From: Pholiota molesta
Taxonomy: Eukaryota > Basidiomycota > Agaricomycetes > Agaricales > Strophariaceae
Direction of reading: 5' to 3'
Length of the DNA: 64,000 bases
Assembly: GCA_014925825.1 (NCBI GenBank)
Contig: JACGCK010000037.1
Coordinates: 1 to 64,000, forward strand
The position numbers were made by a program, and so were the translations under genes. Below are positions 23,868 to 35,821 of the stretch, piece by piece. Positions within the stretch are counted from its first letter, which is position 1. Each line of letters begins with the position of its first letter. The notes under the pieces are model-generated. The model saw only the letters and a list, made by a program, of their open reading frames with translations, did no database searches and had not been told where the DNA came from.

Positions 23868-25625
23868 TCAAGACATCGGTATGTTCTGAGGAAACGGATT
23901 ACTTCTCTCACACTCCAGCAACTCCATCCCCTGCCCATAACCTACAGAAACACTTTGGATATGTATCCCATCTGCGCCGCGCCGGATTCTTGCTGTACGA
24001 TACGGCAGTTCACCTGGCTCCATATCGGTAACAGACTCGAGGCGGAGACAGGCCGCCGCGAGATCATGCACCCTCTGTCTAATCACCACTTCGCTTGCCT
24101 GCACATTCCTATCCGGCACATTAAAGCACGCAGGATAGTATATGCGTTTTAGAACGCGGAATTGGGCAAGATATGGACACAGGTGAAGCTATTGTATATG
24201 TAGATCACACTGTTAGCTCTGTTGCTTCATGCCTATGAAATCCACTCACCAATCCGGTACTCTCCCAGGCATTCGATCGAAACCCTAGCTCCTCGATATT
24301 GGGCACTCCTCTCGCAATAGAAAGCATAAAAGTTTGCAGTGCAACGTCCAGGGTCGCGTCATCCACGCTCATCGCTTCTATCTGAGTACCCTCTGCCGTT
24401 TCATACCATTTTGCTCCCTCTTCTTCGGCTAACGGACTCATAGCTGTGTTGAAATGGACGAATTCAAGGCTCCTAAGGCATGGCAAGCCAGTGGGTATTA
24501 CCGATCGCAAGAGGTATGGTATCTGACCATTAACGGCAAGGGTGATGGATAAGCTCACGAGCCCGGGAAGGACGGGCGCTAAAGCGCGAACATCCGCAAA
24601 GGTCGCCTGAAAAGTTGAGATAAAAATAATCACATGGTATAGAGAAACCTGGAGACATACCTTCAGGTATTTGAGGTTCGGTAGGAGGCGCGGTTGGAAC
24701 TGATCCGGAAACCAACGCCCTTCATACCTAACTAAGAAAAGGCGCTCCAATGCCGGATGTCGCTCCCAAAACGAAACCGCTGATGAAACGGATTCAGGCA
24801 CGAAGCCTTTTAGAATAAGCGATCGTAATCGTGGAAAGTGGAGGGCGAACAAAGGTATTGTATTTAGATGGACCATGGTCGAAAACCCGAGCGTTAGGTT
24901 TTGCAATGTCGGTGCAAGGCGATACAGGTTGTCCGATATCTTTCTGCTGACGTCTTGTGCTCTCGGAGGAGTAAGCCACATGTCCACAGTTAGTCTGGTC
25001 AACTTGAAAAAAATCATTCAGTTAATTTAATGGTGCTCTAATACGGATCACTCACATTCAAAAGATTTATTCCATCCGCGATTGCCGCAAACCCATTAAA
25101 CCGCCTGTCCAAAGTCATGCTGGTCAGTCCACGCAGGTAGAGTGCTCGCAAACGAGGACAATTTCTGCGCAGATTCTCCCAAAAATCGACAGCGACATTT
25201 CCATGCCCTGGTACGTTGCGATAACCTTCTGCCACCCGCCATCCCATCAGCAAGTATATTCCCAGTGCCTCTAGAGCTGGAAGACTCCCCGACATAACAA
25301 TGGCTGAAAGTCCAATAAGGACGTCTTGGCCACGTCGCTCATCCTGCCTGAGTGGCTCCAGGTCCGACAAAATATGCAGCTCGTTCACGAATCGGCCAAT
25401 ATCAGGGTAGTCCGTTATTCTGCGGAGGATCATCAATGCGTCGCGTTCGTTTCTCAGAATGAGACGTGAATATATGAGCGGGCGAACGATGTGATATAGT
25501 CGGCGGTTTCCTAGAGCTAGGGAATAGAGCGTCGCCGGTGCTGAGCGCAGAGGAAGAAAGGACGCAATAACTGGGAGGAGTTCTGGAGGTACGACGCGAA
25601 GGTTATCGGACTCGTGGGCGCTCAT
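23868..25625 (-). CDS. F-box/LRR-like protein
   Basis: Four exons are proposed on the minus strand, about 25625-25056, 25002-24661, 24606-24211 and 24074-23868, giving about 504 aa. The N-terminus (LRVVPPELLPVIASFLPLRS) has the usual F-box beginning with a Pro-Glu-Leu-Leu core. Leucine-rich stretches follow (RNCPRLRALYLRGL, LHFPRLRSLILKG, LPCLRSLEFVHF), typical of basidiomycete F-box proteins, which recruit substrates to SCF ubiquitin ligases. The last exon (LAAACLRLESVT) resembles the C-terminal end of such proteins, but its donor (GTGTGA) is weak and the exon is the least certain. The substrate is unknown. Confidence 0.7.
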
Positions 25626-26901
25626 TATACTTCTAGATGCAAGTCAGGTGAGCTTTTAGAATAAAAAGGAGAGTGGCCTAAGGTTGGATAGAGAAATGGT
25701 AGTGGACAACGGTCGTGGGCGTACAGTATGTACATCTGCTGTCTTTTATGCTGATCGTTATTAAGTTCTAGATCTCTTACACAACGTTCTAAATTCTCGT
25801 TCGCAGCGCGTTAAGAGATATCGCTTACTCAATCGACATTGGCGGAGAGAACAGAGCGACGACGTACCTATATTCAGCTTTCATCCTGGCAGTCAGAGGC
25901 CCATCGCGTCATATTAGAACCGCGAACTGGCACTTCATCAGTATTAAGCTCATCAGTGCCACTTCCCCCGTCCTTGCCGTATCTGGATTCTGAGCGAATA
26001 GCACCGATTATTAAATACCTTCCATTTCCTCGAAATACATCACAATAAGCTCCTGTGTTGTATTCTAAAGCCTCCAAGCGAAGTCCGAATGACCACTCAC
26101 CTTTTTTCAGTGATAACTTGAACGGCGTGGAAAAAACAGACGGAATGGAGGAAAGCTGTGATCCGAGTGGTTAGCCACGAGACTGCTCAGATCTTATCTC
26201 CAATCAGACAAATCCCATAAGGATATGACAATCCGCTTTGAAGAACATTGTCCAGAGGGAAGGGAACTTAATCACAGAATCGCTGTTATCGCGCTGCAGA
26301 TGCGTATTCCGACACCGTGTGTAGCCTTAATATTTCAAAGTGATAAGACCCACGATGTGCCTCTTTGACATACCGTCTTTGCGTGATGGCCGGACCAAAG
26401 GATCAAAAACGCGTCTGTATCCTCCACATAAACTCACAGTCAAAACCACAAAACAATGGGTAATTCGACAAAGTGTTGAAGGTACTATTGCCTGAATACA
26501 TACGCCTTCATTGATGTTATACAATACTGACATATACTCATCCTGACAAGCAGCGTTGCACTGCGGATGTAACTTTGATGACAGTATCAACCATAAAGTT
26601 TGGTTCTTGAGCTTGACTGACAATGCACTCTGCTAATAAGTCCGTCGACGTCAGGAGGTGCAACATATATGTTAAAAACGTCAGGAAAATACATACATCC
26701 AGTTAAATATCACTCCACAGAGTCCAGGCCATGTAAAATAATGTGAACACCACCAGCTGGTATCGAATCTCAAGATCCGACGGTACATTACAATCGCCTT
26801 CTACCTTCCCTTCGCTTCACCTTTTCTTTTACACGGAGTCGCGCGCAAGCTGAAATCGGATTGGACAAACCCAATCTATCACTATCTTAGCGATAGCCCA
26901 A
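25626..26901. other. Intergenic region
   Basis: Short open frames on both strands (60-100 codons) have no recognised motif and no consistent splice pattern. No gene is called. The upstream control regions of the F-box-like gene and the 3' end of the Ser-rich gene fall here. Confidence 0.4.
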
Positions 26902-29307
26902 TCACGCCATCGCCTGCGGCCGCCTTCTCCCACCACCCCTCAACGAATCCCACACCTTCCTCGCCGACCCACTCCGCCTCTGCCCCGTAATCCCAGCTTG
27001 CGACTTCCGCAACCCTGAGTCCGACACAATGCCGACGTCGATGTAGCGCACCTCCACTTCTACACCCGCATCTTTCAGTTTCTTTTCGCCCCCACTTCTG
27101 TTCGCGACCCGCTGCAGGTGCCCGTCGCCTGGCGTCGGCGGCTCTGCGGCTGGTGCCAGCGCCACTGCAGCCGCAGGCACATGCAGGCCACTCTTCTTCT
27201 CGACGGCGCTGGAGGTGGCGTCGGGCTTGGCGATAGGTCCTGTTGCGGCGTCGTGGTTCCAGTCTAACTTGTTCATCAAGGGCATCGAACATCGTGCCTT
27301 CGTACGCCGCTCTGTAGGCGCTGCCATCGCCGCCACTGGTAATGGGAGGTCCACAATGTTGGTGGAGCCGTGCTGTACGCGCCCAGGCCGGTGCACGTCC
27401 GCGTCTGGAGCCGGGCCCGTACCCGTCCAACAGAAACTCCTCATCGTCGCCAGAACAGATTTGCGCTTCCTCTTTAGAATTAGAGCGGGGATGTCTACCA
27501 TGGGTGGTACGGGCGTCCTCGCGTCCACATGCGCGCCGTGCGGAAGTGCTGTCTCCTCGCTCTTGTCGTCCATGCCCGTTCCTGTGACCGATGTACACAC
27601 GGAAGACGTCTCGGTCGCGCTGCGCACGCTGGGTGTCTGCGAGGGGAGACTCGACTCAGGCGCCGACGAAGGAAGTGTCAAAGAGAGGCTGGACACGGAC
27701 GACGCCGCGCTGCTCTGGCTCGGAGCGCGCGTCCAGCTTGAATTCGGCTCTGGGGCGTATTCCGCATGCGACCGGGACTGTGAATATGGGGGCAAGGACA
27801 GCCAGTGTGGCTGCGTATCTGGCTGCGAGGGCGCAGCAGAGGAAATAGTGGAGGCGACGCGAGCATCGTTCGATTTGGCATTCTCGGGAAGCCCGGCGCT
27901 TACCGCTTCCCCTTCCGTGCGTGATCCACCGCCAGCACGCTGCGTCTGCTTGGCATCGTGTGCCATCGAAGTCAGCGACGCGGACGCGGACGCGGTGCGC
28001 CTATCCTCCCTCAGACGCGATTTAATTCCTGAAGTCATGCCATCCATACAGGCACTTGCGCTCCTACCCATCCGCCCTTTCGCTGCATCCCGCGCGCCCG
28101 CTCCAACACCACCTCCGGTCAACGCCGCCATCGCCGTCCGCCTCCTGTACTCCTTCACTGTCAGCGGGAGCACGACGCCCGGCGCGTTCAGTCCGAGACG
28201 CGTGAAGGGCGGCGTGATCGTATACGGGCTGTTCACATACCACGAGTTGTCCTTCGCCGGAGACCTCGCGGCCGCCGTCGCCGCCGGCTGCGTCTCCGCC
28301 AGCGGGCTGGTGGACGAATGCCGAGCCGCCGAAGGGTTCTTCAGGATAGACTTCGGCCGCGTCGGCGGCGGCGCCCGAATGGCAGGCGGCGGCGACGGGG
28401 ATAGCGGGGCGGAAGGCGAGCGCGAAGCTGGGGCAGCTGTGGCACTGGCAGGCGCGGAGGCGCTGCCACGCGCGTCCAGTGTCGTGCGCGCGCCTAACCG
28501 TAGGCGGCTACGGGACTGAGGCGGTGGCGGTGTATGTGGCTGTGCTGATGGGGGACGTGAACCTGAATTCGGAGGCGTATAAATAGTGGCGCTGTGGGGG
28601 CGAAATGTGCATTCTGTGGGCGATATAATCACTGTGGGCGGGCGGGCTATGGTGCTGTGACTTGTATCTATCATGAGAGGTCTGTTATGGCTAGCGCTTG
28701 GACTGGTTAGGTTGTTGATAGTAGTGCTGCTAGTGCTAGCGTCTGACGCGGGTGGATGTATGGCAGAAGGTCGATATCGGGCGCTTCGCTGGTCCTGGTC
28801 GATAGATGGCAATTGTGACGGAGATAAGTGGACAGGAGGCACAGTAGAAGGAGGATGCGAGGATGAACTAGGAAATTCCTGAGAACTAGGCTGGGCCCAG
28901 CTTTGCGAGGATTTAGAGCGCAGGAAGCATGAAAGGGGTTCGGTCAGGAGAATACTACGCGATCTGAGCGAGCGCGAGGTTGATGCTCCAGATGGTGGGG
29001 CGCTTGTGGGCTCGGTAGGTATACTGGTACGATCTCCGGATAACGCGGGCCCAGCGAGAGGCGAGGAACGCAGTGGTTTACTAGTCGTCTTGACGCGCTG
29101 TATTACCTCGTGCTGTGAGGGTGCAAAAAAAGGTGTGCTGTCGCTCTGTGTATACGATGCACCTTGGAAGGGATGAGTGGTTGAACCATGCATTCTTGGG
29201 GTATGAGTTACCTTCATACACGTCGGAGGTCCACTCTTGAATCGATACAGTGTGCTGTCGGAAGAAGCCACTGAGTAGGCGGTTGTATTGACGGGGAAGA
29301 GAGACAT
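26902..29307 (-). CDS. Ser/Pro-rich intrinsically disordered protein
   Basis: A single 801-codon frame without introns. The protein is very rich in Ser, Pro, Ala and Thr. It has long low-complexity stretches around residues 30-330 and basic patches such as RKRKS and the C-terminal GGGRRRPQ. One better-ordered stretch sits near residues 335-390 (PTRPKSILKNP and VNSPYTITPPFTRLG), including the SILK motif that also occurs in some protein phosphatase 1 partners; that link is only inference. No enzyme domain or signal peptide is evident. A TATA-like box lies about 160 bases upstream. Long frames on the opposite strand are by-products of the GC-rich composition. Confidence 0.65.
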   Translation of the reverse strand: MSLFPVNTTAYSVASSDSTLYRFKSGPPTCMKVTHTPRMHGSTTHPFQGASYTQSDSTPFFAPSQHEVIQRVKTTSKPLRSSPLAGPALSGDRTSIPTEPTSAPPSGASTSRSLRSRSILLTEPLSCFLRSKSSQSWAQPSSQEFPSSSSHPPSTVPPVHLSPSQLPSIDQDQRSARYRPSAIHPPASDASTSSTTINNLTSPSASHNRPLMIDTSHSTIARPPTVIISPTECTFRPHSATIYTPPNSGSRPPSAQPHTPPPPQSRSRLRLGARTTLDARGSASAPASATAAPASRSPSAPLSPSPPPAIRAPPPTRPKSILKNPSAARHSSTSPLAETQPAATAAARSPAKDNSWYVNSPYTITPPFTRLGLNAPGVVLPLTVKEYRRRTAMAALTGGGVGAGARDAAKGRMGRSASACMDGMTSGIKSRLREDRRTASASASLTSMAHDAKQTQRAGGGSRTEGEAVSAGLPENAKSNDARVASTISSAAPSQPDTQPHWLSLPPYSQSRSHAEYAPEPNSSWTRAPSQSSAASSVSSLSLTLPSSAPESSLPSQTPSVRSATETSSVCTSVTGTGMDDKSEETALPHGAHVDARTPVPPMVDIPALILKRKRKSVLATMRSFCWTGTGPAPDADVHRPGRVQHGSTNIVDLPLPVAAMAAPTERRTKARCSMPLMNKLDWNHDAATGPIAKPDATSSAVEKKSGLHVPAAAVALAPAAEPPTPGDGHLQRVANRSGGEKKLKDAGVEVEVRYIDVGIVSDSGLRKSQAGITGQRRSGSARKVWDSLRGGGRRRPQAMA

Positions 29308-29466
29308 ACTGTGTAGGGCTGGCGCATGCCCATGCCTTCTCTCAACGGGTCTGCGAAGGCCATTGGAGGAAGAACGTAAAGAGGGGCCCAGGAGCCACGA
29401 GGGCTGGAGGCAGAAGCAGGGAAGGACAAAGAAGGCGCGAAAAGGCTTGTATGACAGGAGGCCGGG

Positions 29467-29475
29467 CCTTTATAA
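29467..29475 (-). promoter_or_regulatory. TATA-like box upstream of Ser/Pro-rich gene
   Basis: Read on the minus strand it is ttataaagg, 160 bases before the ATG at 29307. Confidence 0.45.
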
Positions 29476-29499
29476 CATTCTGCGGCAAATTTGACAATG

Positions 29500-31458
29500 A
29501 CAGGAGGGATCGATGGTGTGGACGCTGTCTTGCACCGTAATAACTAACGCTCTTCCAGTGTGTGGACTATTCTCGGGCAGGCGAAAGACGCGGAGGGCGT
29601 TCCCGCTCGTGGGCCAGGAACCTCATCAAGCGGCTGTCGATAAGCCATGATTCTATATCAAACTTCACAAGCTTCATAGCAGAGCGTGGTCGGCCGTGCA
29701 GATGGCCGCGATTCAGTTCCTCCATGAGTTCCCCCGTTCTATCTCAAGTACCGGTTGGGGATCTATTGCCAAAGGGGGATCGTGGGCAGCATTGAAGTCA
29801 TAAAGCAAGGCACGGAAAGCGAAGAAGGGGAAAACCAGCACTGCAAGATGGCGGAGACTGGGCGGCGCGCGAGTGACCATAGTGGACAGCGCCAGCCCGA
29901 AACTTGAACGAATCCTGTCCAAATCCAGCCATCGTTGCTTACGGCATATTTACCCATCCGCTCTCCGACTTCCGTAAATGGACGGATATATTCCCCTTCC
30001 ACATCCCAAAACAAGGATCTTCGTATCGTGCCCTGAGCCCACCATCATGTTTCACAGCCCACAGCACTAGAATTTCTCAGCCACGACAAGTACTTATAAG
30101 AAGATACACGACGCCACGGCCGATTCTAGCTAAATTAGAGCATACCTTCGGAAGATGATGATATTTTATAATTAGCTTCGCATCCCATGCATATCTCCGC
30201 ACCTCGAGTCGGCAAGCTCGCGAGTTGCGCTAAATTGCCATTTAGAGCCTCATTTATGCCTTGTCGTTCATGAACGACAAAGGCAAGCTTCACTACATGC
30301 ATTCGTCATTAGGCGCAGGCGTGCAAGTTCAAGTTGGGTGCTAGTGTACGCTAAGGTCAGGTGGTGATATGGTGTCGCTGACATGAAAAATATGTATACA
30401 TAGATGTCCAAAGTTAATTAGGTTTCGGAAGGATTATATATCTCAGAGATCTCAACGACTGTATTCCGTGCAAAATGATGGAAGGATTGACTCACATGCC
30501 CTGTACTCAATTGATTACTTCAAATGACATATTTGAACAGCCTAAGCCAGACACTTTTAGATGCTCAGATTCGCAGCATTCCTTTCTTATTTACTGTTTT
30601 TGTAAGCAATTTACTTCTGCATGGCTGGTAAGAATCGTAGGCTCTGATAACCTCCATACCTTTCGGCCATACTCCCTTTTCCTCGAAGTGTTATCTCTAT
30701 GGACCAAGTAATAGTACTATCGTTGACACGCTCACCTGGATCTGCTTCTAGTCTTCGATTTAAATTGCCTCTGGTAACTTACCATGTGTCTTATCTATAG
30801 TCTGCGTACCTATGTAGGAAAAACGTTGATTATGATACTTGACTGACATGTCCCATATAAATGTGAAAATTAATACTTATGTTGACGCAACCTTGTTCAT
30901 GTTTACTGACATGTGCATTCTTCGATTATGCCAAGGTATTTCTTCCCAATGACTGTCACAAGTTCTCAAAGACATTTTCGATTCTGCTCTCATGTTGGGG
31001 GCTGCTGTGATAAGTTAAGCGCCCAAGCGACATTTGCTCACTGGCTTGGCTATTAATTTTGAACATGGCCAGTTAGAATACTGACATGTATCTCGCTCGC
31101 TCTGTGAAATAAGGACGAAGGACCTTTAGCTCATGGTATTACTTACCTTGGATTCTTCTGCCAAGATTATTACAGCGCCCAGAAAACGACAGCAGCTTAT
31201 CAGTTGAATTTCAATGCGTTCATTATCGCTGAAAAGCGCTCCAGATATTCCCTTCGAAGTCGACAATCCCAGTCAGATAGCATGTATGTAGACGAAGCTT
31301 GAGCTTAGAGTATGTAGAAGAGACCGTGAATGGGCACCATGATAGCGATATGCCTTGATAATAAGAAAGTACTGACGATGGCAGTGTAAGAAGCAAGTCT
31401 CCGCGACTGATGGAAACGAAACATCATTCATTAGCGTGATAGTAATATTGATCCCCAT
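29500..31458. other. Two-kb intergenic region
   Basis: No gene is supported. A minus-strand frame at 29713-29922 starts with a hydrophobic stretch (HLAVLVFPFFAFRALLY) and could be a small membrane or secreted peptide, but nothing else supports it. From about 30100 the sequence is AT-rich with many stops in all frames. It holds a perfect palindrome at 30261-30280. Confidence 0.4.
30261..30280. repeat. 20-bp perfect palindrome
   Basis: ttgtcgttcatgaacgacaa is its own reverse complement. It is flanked by gcc and aggc, so a slightly longer hairpin with one bulged base is possible. No gene is adjacent. Confidence 0.8.
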
Positions 31459-32178
31459 ATGTCCCTGTCCAAAGGCGGCACCGTCAACGTCCCATGCGCC
31501 CGGACCCACTCCCACCCTCTGACCACCACCATGATCATCGTCGACCCCTCCGACGTCGACGACGCCGCCTCCACAACGCGCACGCTCACGCCCCCGGCCC
31601 CCAAGATCCCGCCGCACTTCGTCAAGCTCATCGCGCTCTCCATCGCGCTCTCCCTCGTCTCCTTGATCACCTGCCTCCTCGACCTCGCGGTGACCTGGCC
31701 CATCAAGGCGGTCCCCGCCATCCTCGCGTTCTGCCTCTCCTTCCCGTACCACACCGTCGCGGTCCTCCTCGCGTGGCTGCACGCGCACCAGATCGCCTCC
31801 ATCCTGTCGTTCGCGCCCGCGTCGCCGCGGAGCATCGCGCATGCGGGCGTGCTCGCCGCGCTCTGGATCGTCGCTGCCGTCTTCAACATCTGCCGCGCGG
31901 TGCAAGCGATGCGGCCGATATATACGTGCTATTACGGTCCTATGCAGGATGATTCAAAGCCGTTTTGTGTGGAGGAAATGACATCGAATGTATTTGGGCT
32001 GGGGCCCGTGCCGCCCGTGCTGGCGGCGGTGACCGCCGTTGCGGAGGCGCTCGTGCTCCTTGTCGTGGTGGCCGTTTGCTTCTTGCACTGGCGGAAGGGG
32101 AGGGCGCATCAGTCAGACGCAACGGAGTTGGCCCCGGGTAGCTCAGCAGGCTCGCAAAGCAAGGTAGCCTCTGCGTGA
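31459..32178 (+). CDS. Four-helix membrane protein, hypothetical
   Basis: A single 239-codon frame; a start at the internal Met of TTTMIIVDPSD (31531) is also possible and would remove a poorly hydrophobic leader. Four hydrophobic segments are visible: near residues 52-75 (VKLIALSIALSLVSLITCLL), 80-105, 128-150 (VLAALWIVAAVFNICRAV) and 185-215 (VPPVLAAVTAVAEALVLLVV), with a polar C-terminal tail. The layout resembles small fungal four-span membrane proteins of the MARVEL type, but no motif proves it. Codons are strongly GC-ending, unlike the AT-rich surroundings, which supports real coding sequence. Confidence 0.65.
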   Translation: MSLSKGGTVNVPCARTHSHPLTTTMIIVDPSDVDDAASTTRTLTPPAPKIPPHFVKLIALSIALSLVSLITCLLDLAVTWPIKAVPAILAFCLSFPYHTVAVLLAWLHAHQIASILSFAPASPRSIAHAGVLAALWIVAAVFNICRAVQAMRPIYTCYYGPMQDDSKPFCVEEMTSNVFGLGPVPPVLAAVTAVAEALVLLVVVAVCFLHWRKGRAHQSDATELAPGSSAGSQSKVASA

Positions 32179-33114
32179 AGCGACAGATGGATGCTCCGAG
32201 GCGAGCATATCTCTCATCTGAATTCCCGTGATGGACGAGAACTGACGCATGAGTCTCCTCACAGATGCATTTCCGGACGAGCAAATAAACAAGACGGATA
32301 TTTTTGCCGCGAAAACCATGGACACGTCTACTAGCTCCAACGTCGTTCTGTCCCACTAATACTACCGCCTATGAATCAGCTTTCTATCTATGTATAGCGC
32401 GCCTTCCAGTTCTCGCCTCGCGGCTGTTTGCTACCATCAACCTTCGAAATGTCAGAGCCCTGACCTAACGGTGGCACTTTGACCGCAATGATAGATGGCA
32501 CGAAAGCTCCCAACCATACTACCTACCAGGGTGTTCTTATTGTATTTTTGTTTTCGACGGTCGCGTAGATTTGTAACGATACTTTTAACACATCCGGTCT
32601 ATATCCCAATTCGATCCCAATACCCTGTAGTTCTTTTGATTCAGCCATACATAGTGACTTCGCGATTATAATTTGCACAACGATACATATGTCCTTGTCA
32701 TCGTTATCACCAAGGAAGATATACATAATCTTGCTGCTTCGACGTTCTCCCGAGGATAGCCGGCCTCGTTCAAGCCAAGCGCCAAGGCCATTTGTATGAG
32801 GCGGAGTGTTATGTGGATGAGTCAAACGAATTGAGCGAGAAGTGATATTTTTACGCAATCCGACATGAAAGAGAATTCTGAGAATTCGAAGCAGAGGCGA
32901 GGGCTTGCATATCACAAATTGCATCTTGCTAAGTTCGCAACATGATATCGCTAAGAGATGTGGTAGATAATAATTAACCCCTGCCATAATAAAATAAAGA
33001 TATCGCAGTCTAATCTAATGCGACGCTTTTTTGCCTACCCAAACAAGTAAAAAAGCCAGCAATCAGCAACACCGCACAACATCCTACATCCAACAAGCCA
33101 ACGACAACCGAGAG
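32179..33114. other. Intergenic region
   Basis: A minus-strand frame at 32523-32987 (154 codons) has no recognisable motif and is not called as a gene. The rest is AT-rich non-coding sequence. Confidence 0.4.
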
Positions 33115-34368
33115 TCACTCACCATCCACGAACATATTCCGCGTCGCCGCAGGCAGCGTGCAGGTAATCCCGTCAAGCTCCTTCGTCATCTTCACCTGGC
33201 ACCCCAGGCGGCTGGTGTCCGTGAGCCCGAACGCCATGTCGAGCATGTCGTTCTCGTCGTCCTCGGGCTCCGGGAGGCGGTCGTAGTATTCTTCGGGGAG
33301 TATCACGTGGCATGTCGAGCAGGCGACGGAGCCTTCGCAGGCGCCTTTTTTGTGGGGGTGCGAGGAGGAGGAGGAGGAGGAAGGGGTTGTGAAGAGGGCG
33401 TTCGGTCCGAAGGATGGGCAAGTTGATTGGAGATAGGAAAGGTTCGGGAAGGAAGGTTTGCGATGGAAGAGGTAAACGGGGCATGGCCAGTTGCGTAGTC
33501 GAATGGAAGGCAATACACGGATACGTAGATACGGAAGTTCCATGAAAATTGCCCGAAGTCAGATAGACACAAAATGAAAGATACAAGAGAACGGAACGAA
33601 GGATATAGCATTATCAGTCCACGTTCGCGCGCGAAATGAAAAAGTCAAGCCTGACGCACCCTCGAGATCGACGTCATACTCGTGTGCTATCGCGAGGATG
33701 TCGTCACCCTCATTTGCCTCAACGGTCTTGATAAGATTCCCGTCCGAGTCCTTGAAATGCACCTTCAAACTACATCCGACAGCGGCCGTCGGCAACAGGG
33801 AAAGCACCGATGCAATGAATGAATGAATGAATGAACGGTGACCAAATAGGTTTCGTGAAGGAAGGCAAGGCGGCAGGAAGAACGAGGGTGTGCAATGAGG
33901 TGGAGAGGCTATCAGAGTACGTTAACGAGAGATATGGATGCCGATGGCACATACCCAGTTCCTGGTGCAGGTCGATTGATACCCATATGCCGCGCAGCTG
34001 TAGATGGAAGGCAAAAGGGCCGGATTAGCCTAACAAGTCAATAGCGACAGAGAAAAAGGTGCACCAGCAGACACATGGAAGCCTCGTATTCCCCGTGTGC
34101 TGGAGGGCTGTCTCCACACTGGCCCTGCAGAACAGCTACCTATCCGCGACGAAGCTCCAAAAAGTGTCGTCGTCTTCGTCGTTCGCGACGACGATGCTGC
34201 ACCCCATGAATGTCGGGCAGCTTTTGTTGAGTGGTAACACCGCACAGACGTGGACGGCGTTAGTGATGTCACGCAAGACGGTGAAAGTCGTGTGCGAGAT
34301 GCGTGGCGCGTTACAGGGCAAAGAAGTGCGTTCATTTGGGTTTGGCACAATATATAGTTATGATACAT
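33115..34368 (-). CDS. YAH1: Mitochondrial adrenodoxin-type [2Fe-2S] ferredoxin
   Basis: Four exons, 34368-34065, 33997-33955, 33769-33660 and 33344-33115, splice in frame to 228 aa. The Met twelve codons in is an alternative start. The Arg/Ser-rich N-terminus ([10 protein letters not shown]) looks like a mitochondrial presequence. The ferredoxin core reads [20 protein letters not shown] and then the cluster-binding pattern [11 protein letters not shown] with the fourth Cys in SRLGCQV. The end TRNMFVDG is typical of the family. In fungi this protein passes electrons from ferredoxin reductase to iron-sulfur cluster and heme A synthesis. The last codons coincide with a GTGAGT, so a further small exon is possible. 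Confidence 0.9.
33815..33835. repeat. (TGAA)n microsatellite
   Basis: About five TGAA units lie inside the second intron of the ferredoxin gene. Confidence 0.8.
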
Positions 34369-34399
34369 GCAACACTGTTGGTCAGGAAGTCAGCGTGTA

Positions 34400-35710
34400 A
34401 CAACTATCGAATACGAAATACGGCTGGATCAGTGACCAAAATCTCACCTGAAACCCTCTAGCTTAAGGCTACCAAGAAACTGAGTTAGTACCATTGCTCT
34501 GCACGGGTGTGGCATGACATACGAGCAGTATACAAAAGACGCGAGAAGACGCCTGCTGGACGCGTTGCAGGCCGGAGGAGGATGGAGTTCCGCAAAATTC
34601 GTCAGACGGCCAATGTTCGGAGCCACCACGTGATACTCAGCATTTACAGCCTCGAGATTCAGCAACTACAAATAAACCGTACAGAAAGTATGCGTCCACC
34701 GTTCTGCTTCTGCACGTTGAACCTCGTTTACATCCTTGATATTTTGAAGCGACATTGGATTGATCGAAAGCTAGTGAAGCCCATCGCCGTCAAGCTTAAA
34801 GATATGTCGCAAGTGGTTAGAATGTTGCAGGGAAGCACGAGCTGGAAGGGACCATAATTTATGAGAGGTGTGAACGCTTTTCTGCTCCTGCACTGGATCC
34901 TGCCCACCCATTCAGACCAGTTTCGAAGACCTTTAGCTTCTATCATGCACTTCCCGAAGGCAAAAACTTTAATACTGCAAGGGAATCAGGCTATATCACA
35001 ATCATCTTTCGTCCGCTCAATCAGCAGGTTTATCCTTGGCGCTCTTTCATTCCCAACTCACATCTGGAACTCAATGAATCCACGAATTTTTAACCATATA
35101 TCTGCTATTCTGTACCCAGGATTGATCGAACATCGCAGAAACAACGCCGAATGCAGTTCGATTCATCGGATGTATCAAGATATTCGACACGGTACGGTCG
35201 CCTTAGGATGTCTATGGATTAAAAAATGGGTTTTTCAGCCATATTCCCACTAGTGCTGATGCCATGTTAGGTTATTTTTGCATGCTCGTGTTCCGCTTGT
35301 TTACCGTTGACGGAGTCGTGAAACTTTTTTGGTTCGACTTCTACAGCCACTCTGGCCTCGTTGCGCGTTTAAAGCTATAACAAACTTTCTCATCTTCACA
35401 AAAGACCTCAAATACTGTCTGTTCGCTCTTTTTACACTTTTCTCGTTACTGTCGACCTTCTCATTTTGCTTTTACTTTTGACTAGATTTTTCGTAGACTG
35501 TGCAAACTAGTTTCGAACGCCATTCTTCCCTGTGAATGAGTATGAATACCCGCCTGATACGTTTCGCTTTATGTAAAGCTCGCTCGTTCTCTCACGTATC
35601 GATCATGCCAGGATGATGATCGTCGAAGGTGAAGTTCTGCAGAACTGGCGCCATATACCGATATCTAACGTCTTTTGACTCCCAATCATAGAGCCTTGTT
35701 CTTCTATCCT
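34400..35710. other. Intergenic region
   Basis: Open frames of 110-130 codons occur on the + strand (34507-34857, 34861-35253) but show no motif, and I see no convincing splicing between them. Nothing firm is called. Confidence 0.35.
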
Positions 35711-35717
35711 TATAAAA
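35711..35717 (+). promoter_or_regulatory. TATA box of sedolisin gene
   Basis: tataaaa lies 110 bases before the ATG at 35822. It is followed by a pyrimidine-rich leader (cttctttctttt-like) as in many strongly expressed fungal genes. Confidence 0.6.
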
Positions 35718-35821
35718 CACCCGCCGTTCTGCCTGCATGATGTCCGCTATCGCTGTCTAGCCCTTCGTTCGCCTTCACTTCTTCCATATCTTCTTTTCTT
35801 TGATTTTCTTGCCAAAAAAAA

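Noticed and set aside
27215..28519. 434-codon open frame on the + strand opposite the Ser/Pro-rich gene
   Set aside because: It is a shadow of the longer GC-rich minus-strand frame; it has no start context, domain or splice support, and its composition mirrors the opposite strand.
31273..31905. 210-codon minus-strand frame rich in Arg, Asp, Glu and Gly
   Set aside because: Its composition is what the complement of the GC-rich membrane-protein gene produces; no motif.
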